Below, piece after piece: positions 1 to 7,883 of a stretch of DNA of 7,883 nt. The notes under the pieces are model-generated. The model was not told the origin of the DNA. It saw only the letters and a list, made by a program, of their open reading frames with translations, and made no database searches. Location: contig DKWV01000006.1 of NCBI GenBank assembly GCA_002491905.1, forward strand, positions 1 to 7,883, in the 5' to 3' direction. The stretch's first letter is position 1. Every line of letters begins with the position of its first letter. The position numbers and the translations under genes were made by a program. The stretch is from Lachnospiraceae bacterium UBA7143 (GTDB taxonomy: Bacteria; Bacillota; Clostridia; Lachnospirales; Lachnospiraceae).

Positions 1-879
1 AGAAATGATTCCTTCTTCCGGCTGTTCAATGTGAATTACATTTTCTATCTCGATATCTGCGACAACCGGCTTTTTCGTTTCGCCAGAATTGTCCTCTTGG
101 ATATAGGCAAGCACCGCATCCCGAATATCATCATATCTGGATTGATCTATCAGTTTCTGAAGAGGACTTTCGTCCTGTGCTTCATAGTAATCCAGCCGGC
201 TATCGTTCAGATCCTTCCTGACCTCCCTCCAGTTAGGCATATATCTGTCCATATGAGCGATAAAGACAGAATCATGCTTTCGGGTAATGAGGTGTGTCAA
301 CTCATGCAGGATTATATAATCCAGACAGACCATAGGTTTCTGAGCCAGTTGCAGATTGAACCATAACTTCTTCTTATCCGTACTGCATGCGCCCCATTTT
401 GTAACCATGTATTTGGTTTGCCATGAATCACACTTCAGCCCAGTCATTTCTTCCCACTTCGGGAGGCGCTTTTCAATCTCTTCCTTTAAGATCTTCCGAT
501 ACTCTTCTTTTACATATGCATCCCTCTGTTTTACGGTACTTTTGCCGCTCATGGAAAGAATGACATTCTGGTTGTCGATCTCAAAACTGTTCTTCTGATT
601 ATCTGCCTTAAAGACAAGGAAATATTGTTTTCCCCATATGTACATCGTTTCGCCGGAAACATACTGCCTTTTTGATGCCCTCGGCTGATCTTGGAACTGA
701 GCAATGGACTTCTTGATGAAGCCAAGCTGTGTTCTGGCATATGCTTCTATCGCCTTGTCATCCACGGATAACGGCACAGAAATAACAACATGTCCATCCG
801 GAGGTTTAATCTGAAGATGCATATTCTTTATATTCTTTTTTTGTACATCAATCGGTATCCCGGATATGACAATGCGCAT
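1..879 (-). CDS. YgjP-type (M48-like) zinc metallopeptidase, 3' end cut by window edge
   Basis: This is a predicted zinc-dependent peptidase of the YgjP/DUF45 group. The frame is open from the ATG at 879 to the window edge, giving 293 codons without a stop. The zinc site is HELTH at 192-196, with His192 and His196 as ligands, Glu193 as catalytic residue and His202 as the likely third ligand. Upstream are other family hallmarks: an N-terminal beta-rich part with YVSGETMYIWGKQY at 73-86, and WGACS at 162-166, the counterpart of the usual WGSCS. After the family's usual end (PNWREVRKDLND, 215-226) the protein runs on at least 67 residues, with a charged, acidic tail. There is no signal peptide, so it is probably cytoplasmic. 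An AGGAGG site 7 bases upstream and the TAATG junction fix the start and imply coupling to hsdR. Such peptidase genes are often seen beside type I R-M genes; the substrate is unknown. Confidence 0.9.
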   Translation of the reverse strand, partial: MRIVISGIPIDVQKKNIKNMHLQIKPPDGHVVISVPLSVDDKAIEAYARTQLGFIKKSIAQFQDQPRASKRQYVSGETMYIWGKQYFLVFKADNQKNSFEIDNQNVILSMSGKSTVKQRDAYVKEEYRKILKEEIEKRLPKWEEMTGLKCDSWQTKYMVTKWGACSTDKKKLWFNLQLAQKPMVCLDYIILHELTHLITRKHDSVFIAHMDRYMPNWREVRKDLNDSRLDYYEAQDESPLQKLIDQSRYDDIRDAVLAYIQEDNSGETKKPVVADIEIENVIHIEQPEEGIIS

Positions 880-3800
880 TATAATTCCTCCTGCTTCTCA
901 ATGATCTTGTAGATGCGCTCAACCTCTGAATCATCACCAAAAATCTCATAGAGTGCTTTCTTTATTCTTCTAATTACCACCTGGTTATCTCTAAAGCCTG
1001 ACAGAGCCTGCTTCTTTACAGCCTTGTAGATCTTGATGGCAAGTTTTTCATCTTCTCCTGTATTATCAAAAATCGCCATAAGCGCCTTACTCTTGCGGAC
1101 ACTTTCAGGATATCTATCATTTTCTTCAGGACAATCTACATCCTTGGCCAGCTTGATATATTTCTCAAGCATCTCCGCATAGTCAAGTACCCCCTGCCGT
1201 CTTTCCTCAATAAGCTTATCGAGAATTTCTGACATCTTTGCATAGTACCTCGGATTGACGGTAACTTTTTCAATAACCTTCTTGCGGATATTGTTTTCAA
1301 TGGCTTCCGCCGCACCTTCCTTATGTCCGTTGTCACCTTCTCCGGTAAGTGATTCTCCCTGCTTTGCAACAAAATCCAATAAGGTAAGATCATCAAAATC
1401 GCCAATCTTCTCTGCATCCGCAGCAGTAATGTAATTATCGATCATTTTTCTCATGTCCGGCTCATATGCTTTCAAATCCAGGAAATCACCACTTGCTGTT
1501 CCTATCGTCTTCTTTAGCTCAATATAGAATGTGACCTTCTTGTCGTATTCATTCAGCTTACCTGTGGAAATATCGTCAACCAAATATGGCTTAGCCTCGG
1601 CAAAGGCTCTGACAAGGCTACTCACCAACCTATAGAGCTTTTCCCTAAGACGTGCATATATCTCATCACTCTCTTCCGACTGACCGGAAACTCCGCAAAA
1701 ATAATGGATATACTGGATCTCTCTACGGGGTTCCTCCACACCCTCACACAATTCTTCAACCGCATCATACACTTCATCAAAATATGCGATAGCCTCATCA
1801 TGACGGTCTTTTACAAGCCCTTTTACATCTTCAGGATCATAACCTTCAAAGGCACCGGACGTATAATCCTTCATCGCCGTCTGGAGCTTGCCGAAAAGTT
1901 GTTTATAATCAACGATATATCCAAAGTCCTTGGAATCATCGTCCAAACGGTTTACACGACAGATCGCTTGGAACAGACCGTGATCCTGCATGTTCTTATC
2001 AACATACAGATACGTGCACGGTGGAGCATCGAATCCCGTAAGCAGCTTATCTACAACAATAAGCAGCTTCATATTCGCAGGTTCTTCCACAAATTTCCGT
2101 TTTGCTTCCTTCTCAAACTCCTCGACTTTTGCCTGAATCGATCCGGCATTCGGAATGTTAGCGGGATCAATGCCAAGCATTTTGAGATATGTTTCATATT
2201 TCAGAAATGTCTCAGTATCATCTTCATCACTGACGGTATCTGTGCGCAGTTCACCCTTATTTGGAGTATAGGACGATATAATTGCGCACTTCTTAAATCC
2301 CATTTGCTGGAATATTTCGTAATACTTGCAGGCTGTCGGAATGGAATCTGAGACAAGAATAGCGTTTCCATTACCATCCATGAGACGCGGCTTCATATTG
2401 AAATCTTGGATGATATCCCATGCCACCTTTTCAAGGCGGGAACGCGAGCTGTAAACCTTCTGCATCGTTCCCCATTTCTCTTTCAGCTTTGCCTTTGCAC
2501 GAGATGATAAACCTCTAGTCTTTACATCAAACCATTGATCAACGCGATCCTGTGAAGACAAATCCTGCGGAACATCTCTATACTCATAACGAAGATCCAG
2601 CACTACTCCATCGGCTACACCCTCATTATATTTATAAGCATGAATATATGTGCCGAATACCTCTATGCTGATCTTCTTATCCCTCTTCAAAAGCGGCGTT
2701 CCTGTAAAACCGATAAACACAGCATTCGGCATAATGGTCTTCATGGCGGTATGCAGCTTACCTGACTGTGTTCTGTGGCATTCATCTACGAACACAACCA
2801 GATTCCCTTTGGCTTCAAAATCTGTCGGCAGTGAGGCCTTTAGTTCTTCAATATATTTGTCATAATCATTCTCTGTAGCTTCACCTCCACGGCGACCAAA
2901 CTTATGTACCAGAGAACAGATCAAAGAATCATCATAAACATTCAGCCGATTAAGCAGATCCTTCCCGCTCTTAGTCCGGACAATATTCTCGTCCACACCA
3001 GTAAATGTCTTCTCAATCTGCTCATCCAGTTCATCTCTGTCCGTTACGATAAGAACACGTGCATTTAACTCTTCCCAATGAGTCAGAATCCACTTGGCAA
3101 GCCAAACCATAGTAAGCGTTTTGCCGGAACCTTGGGTATGCCAGAGAATACCGCCCAGAAGCTTATCCTGATCACGATTCGGATCATGGAGATCTGTTCT
3201 CAGATTACTGAGTCTCTGCTCCGTTCGCTTAATACCGAAATACTGATTGTATCGGCAGACTTTTTTAATCCCCTTATCAAAAACAACAAAATTCATGATG
3301 AGATCGATGAAACGCTCTTTATCGAACATCGCGTAAATCTGCTTCAAGAGCTTGTTGTCTATGGTCTCGCACTTCTCACTGATACGGACATCCACAGGAT
3401 CACGTTCTTCCTGGTGTTCCTTGAAGCCGTCATCCTTCCATTCCATGTAAAACTTCTCTCCGGTCAGAAGTGTGCCATAGCGAAGCCCTTCGGACTCATT
3501 TCCAGCCATACAGAATTGCATAGTGGAAAAGAATCCTTGAATGAATGAATTTTTCTGATTTGTCAGATTCTGACGGATACCCTCTGATACGGATATGCTG
3601 CTTCGTTTCAGTTCGATAACTGCCACAGCCACACCATTCAGATAGATGACAAGATCTGGTCGCTTCTCCGACTGTTCAACAACCGTCACTTCCTCAGCAA
3701 TAGCAAAATCGTTATTCAGTGGATTATCCTCATCAATGAGCTGCACAGTCACCGGAGCCTTTTCGGGGCTCTCACTCACCGGAATACCGTACTTCAAGCG

Positions 3801-4058
3801 AGAATAAACTGTTTTGTTGGCATCATATAGGCCACGAGAAAGATTGCCTGCTTCCTGTTGAAGCTGCGTTACAGCACCGTCAATCAACTTGTCAGCATAC
3901 CCCTTCAGACGGAGATACTGGCGAAGCCTGTCCTCTTTGATATTCTTATTCTGAAAATCAGACAGATTGCCCATATACTGATATCCTAATATCTCCGGAT
4001 CCTTAAAGAAGTTGATTACTCTTTCCTGTGTTTTAATTTCAGCATCGCCAATACTCAT
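879..4058 (-). CDS. hsdR: Type I R-M restriction subunit HsdR (endonuclease and ATP-dependent translocase)
   Basis: HsdR cleaves unmethylated DNA after ATP-driven translocation and needs HsdM and HsdS for target binding. In order, the 1059 residues show a nuclease domain with PD-(D/E)xK residues Asp135, Glu149 and Lys151 (RPDLVIYL, then VIELK). A superfamily 2 helicase core follows: Walker A HTQGSGKT at 307-314, the VLIVTDRDEL stretch at 335-344, DECH at 425-428, FTGTP at 451-455, LLTGFDAP at 672-679 and QAICRVNR at 697-704. A helical C-terminal region from about 770 is expected to contact the methyltransferase. The length matches complete HsdR proteins, and every key nuclease and ATPase residue I looked for is present, so the enzyme should be active. 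The ATG at 4058 follows a GGGAGGTG site and starts 15 bases after hsdS. The TAA stop shares its last base with the next gene. Confidence 0.97.
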   Translation of the reverse strand: MSIGDAEIKTQERVINFFKDPEILGYQYMGNLSDFQNKNIKEDRLRQYLRLKGYADKLIDGAVTQLQQEAGNLSRGLYDANKTVYSRLKYGIPVSESPEKAPVTVQLIDEDNPLNNDFAIAEEVTVVEQSEKRPDLVIYLNGVAVAVIELKRSSISVSEGIRQNLTNQKNSFIQGFFSTMQFCMAGNESEGLRYGTLLTGEKFYMEWKDDGFKEHQEERDPVDVRISEKCETIDNKLLKQIYAMFDKERFIDLIMNFVVFDKGIKKVCRYNQYFGIKRTEQRLSNLRTDLHDPNRDQDKLLGGILWHTQGSGKTLTMVWLAKWILTHWEELNARVLIVTDRDELDEQIEKTFTGVDENIVRTKSGKDLLNRLNVYDDSLICSLVHKFGRRGGEATENDYDKYIEELKASLPTDFEAKGNLVVFVDECHRTQSGKLHTAMKTIMPNAVFIGFTGTPLLKRDKKISIEVFGTYIHAYKYNEGVADGVVLDLRYEYRDVPQDLSSQDRVDQWFDVKTRGLSSRAKAKLKEKWGTMQKVYSSRSRLEKVAWDIIQDFNMKPRLMDGNGNAILVSDSIPTACKYYEIFQQMGFKKCAIISSYTPNKGELRTDTVSDEDDTETFLKYETYLKMLGIDPANIPNAGSIQAKVEEFEKEAKRKFVEEPANMKLLIVVDKLLTGFDAPPCTYLYVDKNMQDHGLFQAICRVNRLDDDSKDFGYIVDYKQLFGKLQTAMKDYTSGAFEGYDPEDVKGLVKDRHDEAIAYFDEVYDAVEELCEGVEEPRREIQYIHYFCGVSGQSEESDEIYARLREKLYRLVSSLVRAFAEAKPYLVDDISTGKLNEYDKKVTFYIELKKTIGTASGDFLDLKAYEPDMRKMIDNYITAADAEKIGDFDDLTLLDFVAKQGESLTGEGDNGHKEGAAEAIENNIRKKVIEKVTVNPRYYAKMSEILDKLIEERRQGVLDYAEMLEKYIKLAKDVDCPEENDRYPESVRKSKALMAIFDNTGEDEKLAIKIYKAVKKQALSGFRDNQVVIRRIKKALYEIFGDDSEVERIYKIIEKQEEL
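887..892 (-). promoter_or_regulatory. Ribosome-binding site of the metallopeptidase, inside hsdR
   Basis: AGGAGG lies 7 bases before the ATG at 879, within the last codons of hsdR. The near-perfect match and ideal spacing decide the peptidase start. Together with the TAATG junction, they suggest the gene is translated by ribosomes finishing hsdR as well as by new initiation. Confidence 0.85.
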
Positions 4059-4066
4059 CTGACAAA

Positions 4067-4074
4067 CACCTCCC
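4067..4074 (-). promoter_or_regulatory. Ribosome-binding site of hsdR
   Basis: GGGAGGTG begins at the last base of the hsdS TAG stop and ends 8 bases before the hsdR ATG at 4058. It supports that ATG as the start and leaves no room for a separate promoter between the two genes other than inside hsdS. Confidence 0.8.
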
Positions 4075-5315
4075 TATACGAATCTGACCTTACCGGTCAA
4101 CAGTTCTTCCATCATACCTTGCTTTACCTTTTGGATCTTTGAGAATTTTTCCTCAAGTCTGTGTATCTCCGAATCCATATCAAATAAGATGCCTGCGATA
4201 GCTTCTTGTTCGTCCTTTGTCGGAGGAACAAAAAGTTCAAATTTCACAAGATCTTTTTGATACAGATGGTTAATTGTCGATCCAGCTGATAGTTGTTGCA
4301 GAAAATCCTTAAACACAAATGATTCCAGCACATAAAACATAAAATGTGCTGTATATGCATCTGTTATCGGCTTTACAAGGAATACTCCGCTATTCAGCGT
4401 AGCCGGCCTTTTCAATCCTGTTACATAAGCAACCTTTCCAATCGTACCATCCTTTGTAAGGAGAAGATCTCCATTTGAAACCTGTATATTAGGATCTTGA
4501 ATGTATCTGTCATAATCCACATAATGACAGCCGTTCCAGTTAATTTGACCATCCTTAAAATCTGTTCCGGTAATCAAATAGGAATACCCTTCGTCCAAAT
4601 ACTCAGCTGTGGTCAAACCCTGCCAGCCTATACGTGCCTTGAGTCGTGAATTCTTAGAAAGATTAATTTTGACCCAATCTCCATCGAATCCACTTAGGCG
4701 AGTTTTACCAACTATAAGTTTTTGTAAAGTCCCTTGACGAATGTTTTTCTTTTTCTGAATCAACTTTTGCAGACCTACAAGCAGCACATCTATTGCAGAC
4801 AAGGCTTCTGCAATCTTTTTTTGTTCTGGTATCTGAGGGCATGGAAGTGTGACTTTGGACACCTTATCCTTATTCAGATTCTGTACACTACTTCCAGCGG
4901 CCATTGTTATATACTGCTGCATAGTTAATTCTGAACTCAAAGCATAATAAAGATAGTCCTTATAGAAGGTCTTATCATATTTCTGAATTACCAACCATCC
5001 ATCATGAATACACCCTTCAATATTCATGATATAAGGTCGCCCGAAGCTCATTGAGTTTGAAAGAATTAGATCCCCTTCATAAACCATTCTTGAGCGAGAT
5101 ACTCCCTCAGGAATAATCTTCTCCTCTGTTGCCGTAATATACTTTGCTCCTACTCCAACATCACCGATTTTTATCCAATTGATACCTTTATCACTGGTTG
5201 TTATGAAATCCTGAATTGGTCTAGGAGAACCACCTCTAAATATTTGAGCATAATCTCCAAGGGTTACAGCATCCCAATCCTCCGGAAGTTCGGTTTTCAA
5301 CTTTTCATTCACCAT
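4074..5315 (-). CDS. hsdS: Type I R-M specificity subunit HsdS
   Basis: HsdS sets the DNA target for both methylation and cleavage and scaffolds HsdM and HsdR. The 413 residues show the full two-half architecture: target-recognition domain 1 at about 13-157, a helical spacer at about 158-207, recognition domain 2 at about 212-360 and a second helical spacer at about 362-412. The spacers are recognisable repeats: PEQKKIAEALSAID with QKLIVGKTRL in the first, and DEQEAIAGILFDMD with EELLTGKVRF in the second. Domain 1 carries FRGGSPRP and INWIKIGD; domain 2 carries GWQGLTT and LLTKDGTIGKVA. The length is normal for the family, so this is not a half-subunit. The ATG at 5315 is chosen because AAAGGA lies 10 bases upstream and the gene overlaps the hsdM stop. 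Hand-counted lines look more AT-rich than hsdM (often 27-40% GC against about 42-50%). The recognised sequence cannot be read from this. Confidence 0.96.
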   Translation of the reverse strand: MVNEKLKTELPEDWDAVTLGDYAQIFRGGSPRPIQDFITTSDKGINWIKIGDVGVGAKYITATEEKIIPEGVSRSRMVYEGDLILSNSMSFGRPYIMNIEGCIHDGWLVIQKYDKTFYKDYLYYALSSELTMQQYITMAAGSSVQNLNKDKVSKVTLPCPQIPEQKKIAEALSAIDVLLVGLQKLIQKKKNIRQGTLQKLIVGKTRLSGFDGDWVKINLSKNSRLKARIGWQGLTTAEYLDEGYSYLITGTDFKDGQINWNGCHYVDYDRYIQDPNIQVSNGDLLLTKDGTIGKVAYVTGLKRPATLNSGVFLVKPITDAYTAHFMFYVLESFVFKDFLQQLSAGSTINHLYQKDLVKFELFVPPTKDEQEAIAGILFDMDSEIHRLEEKFSKIQKVKQGMMEELLTGKVRFV

Positions 5316-7883
5316 TTGAATCCCATCCTTTCCAGATGAGATTTCACCTTGGTCTCATACTCATCAGTGTATTTTTGAAGCTCCGGAAGCATGTTTTCAT
5401 ATCGCTCTGCAAGCTCAACTATTCGGTTTGTAAGCCGATGCGATATTGCGGCATATAAGTCAGCTATGCCGGTGAAAATGCTGTCGAACCATTTCCTGTT
5501 CACTAAAAGATCCAGCACTTCCTCATCCGTGAGTGCCTTGTACCTCGCTCTGCATTTTTCATCCAGAGCCTTGTTCAGTTCCTTCACGACTTTATTGTAA
5601 TCAGAAATCTTGCTGCACAGTTCCAGGGCGGTCTTTAACTGATTCACATCCTCCTGTAAGCTCTCCGGCACGCTTTCTTCCGTACGGATAATGCGGAGCC
5701 TATACTCAATGGATGCTTTCGTAATCTTTCCATTCTCATTAACAGCACTCTTACATAACGGATGCCCCAGAAGATATGCTTCAAGACGTCTCTTTGTATT
5801 CACAAGATGGAGATCCATCCTGATGACTTCAAGCTCAATCGTCTCTTCTGTTTCTATTGTGCTGGTCAGTTCATCGATCTTAGCTTCAATATCCTTTGCC
5901 TTTATCTTCCCGTTTTCTGAAACATCCGCAAGTGCGGATTCTTCTTCAGCGCTTTCAATCAAATCTGAAAGCATGGATTCCGTTTCTGCCACTACGTTTT
6001 CTGCTTCTTCAATGGCATTCTTCTCTTTACGGAAAAATGCATCAATAACTATAGATTTCGGGATCAAACGACCTTCCCAACCGGTGATCTTCATTTCCCC
6101 CTTATTCTTGCCCTGGGTGATTTCTTCCTCGATATTGTCGGTAGCTCTTGCATTATCATATCCATCAGTTTCACTGATAATCAGTGAGACATCATCGTTC
6201 ATCACTTCATTCCAATATGCCAGCAGAGCCTGATAAACATCATATTTATCAATCAATGTCAGATGTTCAAACTCAGACAGAATGTCTTCAGCAAGGCTAA
6301 CGATCAATTCCCTTGCCGACACATCTTCATCCAAAGAGGACAGTATCGGGTATTCTTTGGCTTTCCATGCAGAAAAAGCTTCATCCAGCTTTTCGCCGTA
6401 TTCAGAGAACTCCGCATTCTTATAGATAGTCTGACGTATATTGTCATGCTCCACATTCAGGCTGTAATACTTCTCACTGATTGTAGACAGCAGTTCTGTC
6501 TTCAACGAAGGAAATACCTCCCAGTATTTTGAAAGTCCTTCAATATCCACTGCCGGAATACCACCATGAATATGAGCGTAGATATCCTGAATATCCTCAG
6601 GATCAGTTGAATCAATATATCTCGTGATGTTGAGATTATATTCGTTCTTCTTCTCAATCTCATCGTTCGGCACGAAACGCGCATACTTTGGATCTGTTGT
6701 AATCTGCTCATTGAAAGTAGTAATAATCCTATAAATATCACGCTCACGGAGACGATTCTTATTACCGTCCTTAACGTATCCTCGGCTTGCATCGATCATA
6801 AAGATACCCTGACGATTAGCCGCACCTTCTTTATCAATTACAAGAACACAAGCCGCAATGCCTGTTCCGTAAAACAGGTTAGCCGGAAGACTGATAATAC
6901 CCTTGATCCAATGCTTCTTGATAATAGCTTCTCTGATCGTAGCTTCTGCATTCCCTCTGAACAACACGCCATGCGGCAAAATAACAGCCGCCTTACCATT
7001 TGTCTTCAACGCCTTTAGAATATGCATCAGCCAAGCATAGTCACCATTCTTCTCCGGAGGCATATCGCCGTAACCCTCAAAGCGGCCATACTCTTTTCCG
7101 GCAATACCGTCACGCCAGTTTTTCATGGAAAAAGGCGGATTAGCAACTATATAGTCAAACCGCTCCAAAACAGAGTTGTCGGATTTATCCAGATACTGAG
7201 GATTGGAGAAGGTATTGCCGCTCTTAATTGTAATCTCTGCTTTACGGTGTAGAACCGCATTCATCTTAGCAAGACCGGCTGTTGTGCTCTCTTTTTCCTG
7301 ACCATATCCCATAATAGGGAATGGGGCTGCGTCGATAGCCCTGATCAAAAGGCTGCCGCTCCCGCAAGCAGGATCACATACAGTCGCGCTGGAGTCAGAG
7401 CAAAGGCTGATACCCACTACATTAGCAAGGATTCTCGAAACTTCCGCCGGTGTATAGAACTGCCCCTTACTCTTACCGCTCTCAGTGGCGAACTTACGCA
7501 TCAGGTATTCATATGCATCACCGATAATGTCATCACCCTCTGCTTTGTTTTTGGAGAAGTCCAGTTCCGGACGCTGGAATATAGAAATGAGATCCGTCAG
7601 CTTATCGACCATCTCCTTGCCGCTTCCAAGCTTCTTCTCATCGTTGAAGTGAGCTATATCTATAACGCCCTTCAAATCTGTATTCTCATCAGCAAGGCGG
7701 GCAATAATCTTATCCATGCCCTCACCAATATTCTTCTTTCCCTTCAACACGATGAAGTCATCAAAAGAACACCCTGTTCTCTTGTCCGGATCAGGATCTT
7801 TGTCGTGTGCCTTATCGAAGACTTTAATATCTTCATAGGCTCCCTTGTTCTTAAATTTATCCGTGACATACTTCATAAACAGA
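5309..7883 (-). CDS. hsdM: Type I R-M methyltransferase subunit HsdM, 5' end cut by window edge
   Basis: This is the N6-adenine DNA methyltransferase subunit, which acts with HsdS as M2S and with HsdR as the full restriction complex in the cytoplasm. Numbering from the first in-window Met (7876), the family motifs are GQFYTP at 138-143, the SAM-binding loop DPACGSGS at 168-175 and the catalytic NPPFS at 246-250. The methyltransferase core ends near 430. About 425 more residues follow, rich in charged helices, whereas the classical subunit is roughly 500 residues in all. The frame stays open upstream of 7876 (Leu-Phe before the Met), and LFMKYVTDKF resembles the end of the HsdM N-terminal helical domain. 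The Met at 7876 is therefore probably internal and the true start lies outside the window. The stop overlaps hsdS by 7 bases. The function call is secure; the start is unknown. Confidence 0.96.
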   Translation of the reverse strand, partial: LFMKYVTDKFKNKGAYEDIKVFDKAHDKDPDPDKRTGCSFDDFIVLKGKKNIGEGMDKIIARLADENTDLKGVIDIAHFNDEKKLGSGKEMVDKLTDLISIFQRPELDFSKNKAEGDDIIGDAYEYLMRKFATESGKSKGQFYTPAEVSRILANVVGISLCSDSSATVCDPACGSGSLLIRAIDAAPFPIMGYGQEKESTTAGLAKMNAVLHRKAEITIKSGNTFSNPQYLDKSDNSVLERFDYIVANPPFSMKNWRDGIAGKEYGRFEGYGDMPPEKNGDYAWLMHILKALKTNGKAAVILPHGVLFRGNAEATIREAIIKKHWIKGIISLPANLFYGTGIAACVLVIDKEGAANRQGIFMIDASRGYVKDGNKNRLRERDIYRIITTFNEQITTDPKYARFVPNDEIEKKNEYNLNITRYIDSTDPEDIQDIYAHIHGGIPAVDIEGLSKYWEVFPSLKTELLSTISEKYYSLNVEHDNIRQTIYKNAEFSEYGEKLDEAFSAWKAKEYPILSSLDEDVSARELIVSLAEDILSEFEHLTLIDKYDVYQALLAYWNEVMNDDVSLIISETDGYDNARATDNIEEEITQGKNKGEMKITGWEGRLIPKSIVIDAFFRKEKNAIEEAENVVAETESMLSDLIESAEEESALADVSENGKIKAKDIEAKIDELTSTIETEETIELEVIRMDLHLVNTKRRLEAYLLGHPLCKSAVNENGKITKASIEYRLRIIRTEESVPESLQEDVNQLKTALELCSKISDYNKVVKELNKALDEKCRARYKALTDEEVLDLLVNRKWFDSIFTGIADLYAAISHRLTNRIVELAERYENMLPELQKYTDEYETKVKSHLERMGFKW
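5326..5331 (-). promoter_or_regulatory. Probable ribosome-binding site of hsdS, inside hsdM
   Basis: AAAGGA lies 10 bases before the hsdS ATG at 5315, within the 3' end of hsdM. It is weaker than the sites before hsdR and the peptidase. This suggests hsdS expression relies partly on coupling to hsdM through the 7-base overlap ATGGTGA. Confidence 0.55.

Noticed and set aside
31..740. Small open frames on both strands (31-366 plus, 356-598 plus, 549-740 minus)
   Set aside because: All lie inside the metallopeptidase reading frame, which carries the HELTH zinc motif and a strong start. They show no features of their own.
836..842. Run of seven A on the coding strand early in the metallopeptidase, and a similar run at 4816-4822 in hsdS, as phase-variation tracts
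   Set aside because: Seven-base runs encode ordinary Lys codons (Gln-Lys-Lys) in both genes and are shorter than typical phase-variable tracts. Both frames are intact.
1704..2351. Plus-strand open frame of 215 codons
   Set aside because: It lies wholly antisense to the helicase and C-terminal part of hsdR. It has no ribosome-binding site I could recognise and no recognisable domain, and looks like a shadow of the real gene.
3078..3548. Plus-strand open frame of 156 codons
   Set aside because: It is antisense to the hsdR nuclease and Walker A region, which has complete motifs on the other strand.
4074..5315. Invertible hsdS (phase-variable specificity shuffling)
   Set aside because: Only one hsdS is present. 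I saw no inverted copy of the spacer repeats, no second partial hsdS and no recombinase gene in the window. Flanking sequence outside the window could still hold them.
5691..6233. Plus-strand open frame of 180 codons, very rich in Ser
   Set aside because: The Ser-rich composition is what the reverse complement of Glu- and Asp-rich helical coding gives. It lies antisense to the HsdM extension.

Overview
The window is a single, tightly packed block transcribed entirely from the minus strand. It holds a type I restriction-modification (R-M) locus in the order hsdM, hsdS, hsdR, followed by a YgjP-type zinc metallopeptidase gene. All four reading frames are intact as far as they can be seen. Both ends of the block run off the window: hsdM is missing its 5' end at the right edge, and the metallopeptidase is missing its 3' end at the left edge. 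There is no intergenic gap longer than 15 bases. I see no RNA gene, mobile element, CRISPR array, promoter or terminator.

Layout, in order of transcription from right to left: hsdM (7883 to 5309, N6-adenine methyltransferase with an unusually long C-terminal region), hsdS (5315 to 4074, specificity subunit with two target-recognition domains), hsdR (4058 to 879, endonuclease and translocase), and the metallopeptidase (879 to beyond 1). hsdM and hsdS overlap by 7 bases. hsdS and hsdR are 15 bases apart. hsdR and the peptidase share one base in a TAATG junction. Purine-rich ribosome-binding sites sit just upstream of hsdS, hsdR and the peptidase. This is the arrangement expected of one co-transcribed, partly translationally coupled operon whose promoter lies upstream of the window.

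The genes fit one model. HsdS picks the bipartite DNA target and holds two HsdM copies. HsdM methylates adenine at hemimethylated sites. HsdR joins the complex and, at unmethylated sites, uses ATP to translocate DNA and then cleaves it. The metallopeptidase has complete zinc-site motifs (HExxH plus a downstream His). It is joined to the operon as closely as the core subunits are to each other. Its role there is not established from sequence.

The organism is probably a low-to-moderate GC Gram-positive of the Clostridia type. This rests on hand counts of a few 60-base lines at roughly 35-50% GC, strong GGAGG-type ribosome-binding sites, and the general look of the proteins. It is an inference, not an identification. 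The locus is a recognisable type I R-M system rather than a wholly new one. The points most worth a second look are the coupled metallopeptidase, the large C-terminal extension of HsdM, and the unassigned DNA specificity.
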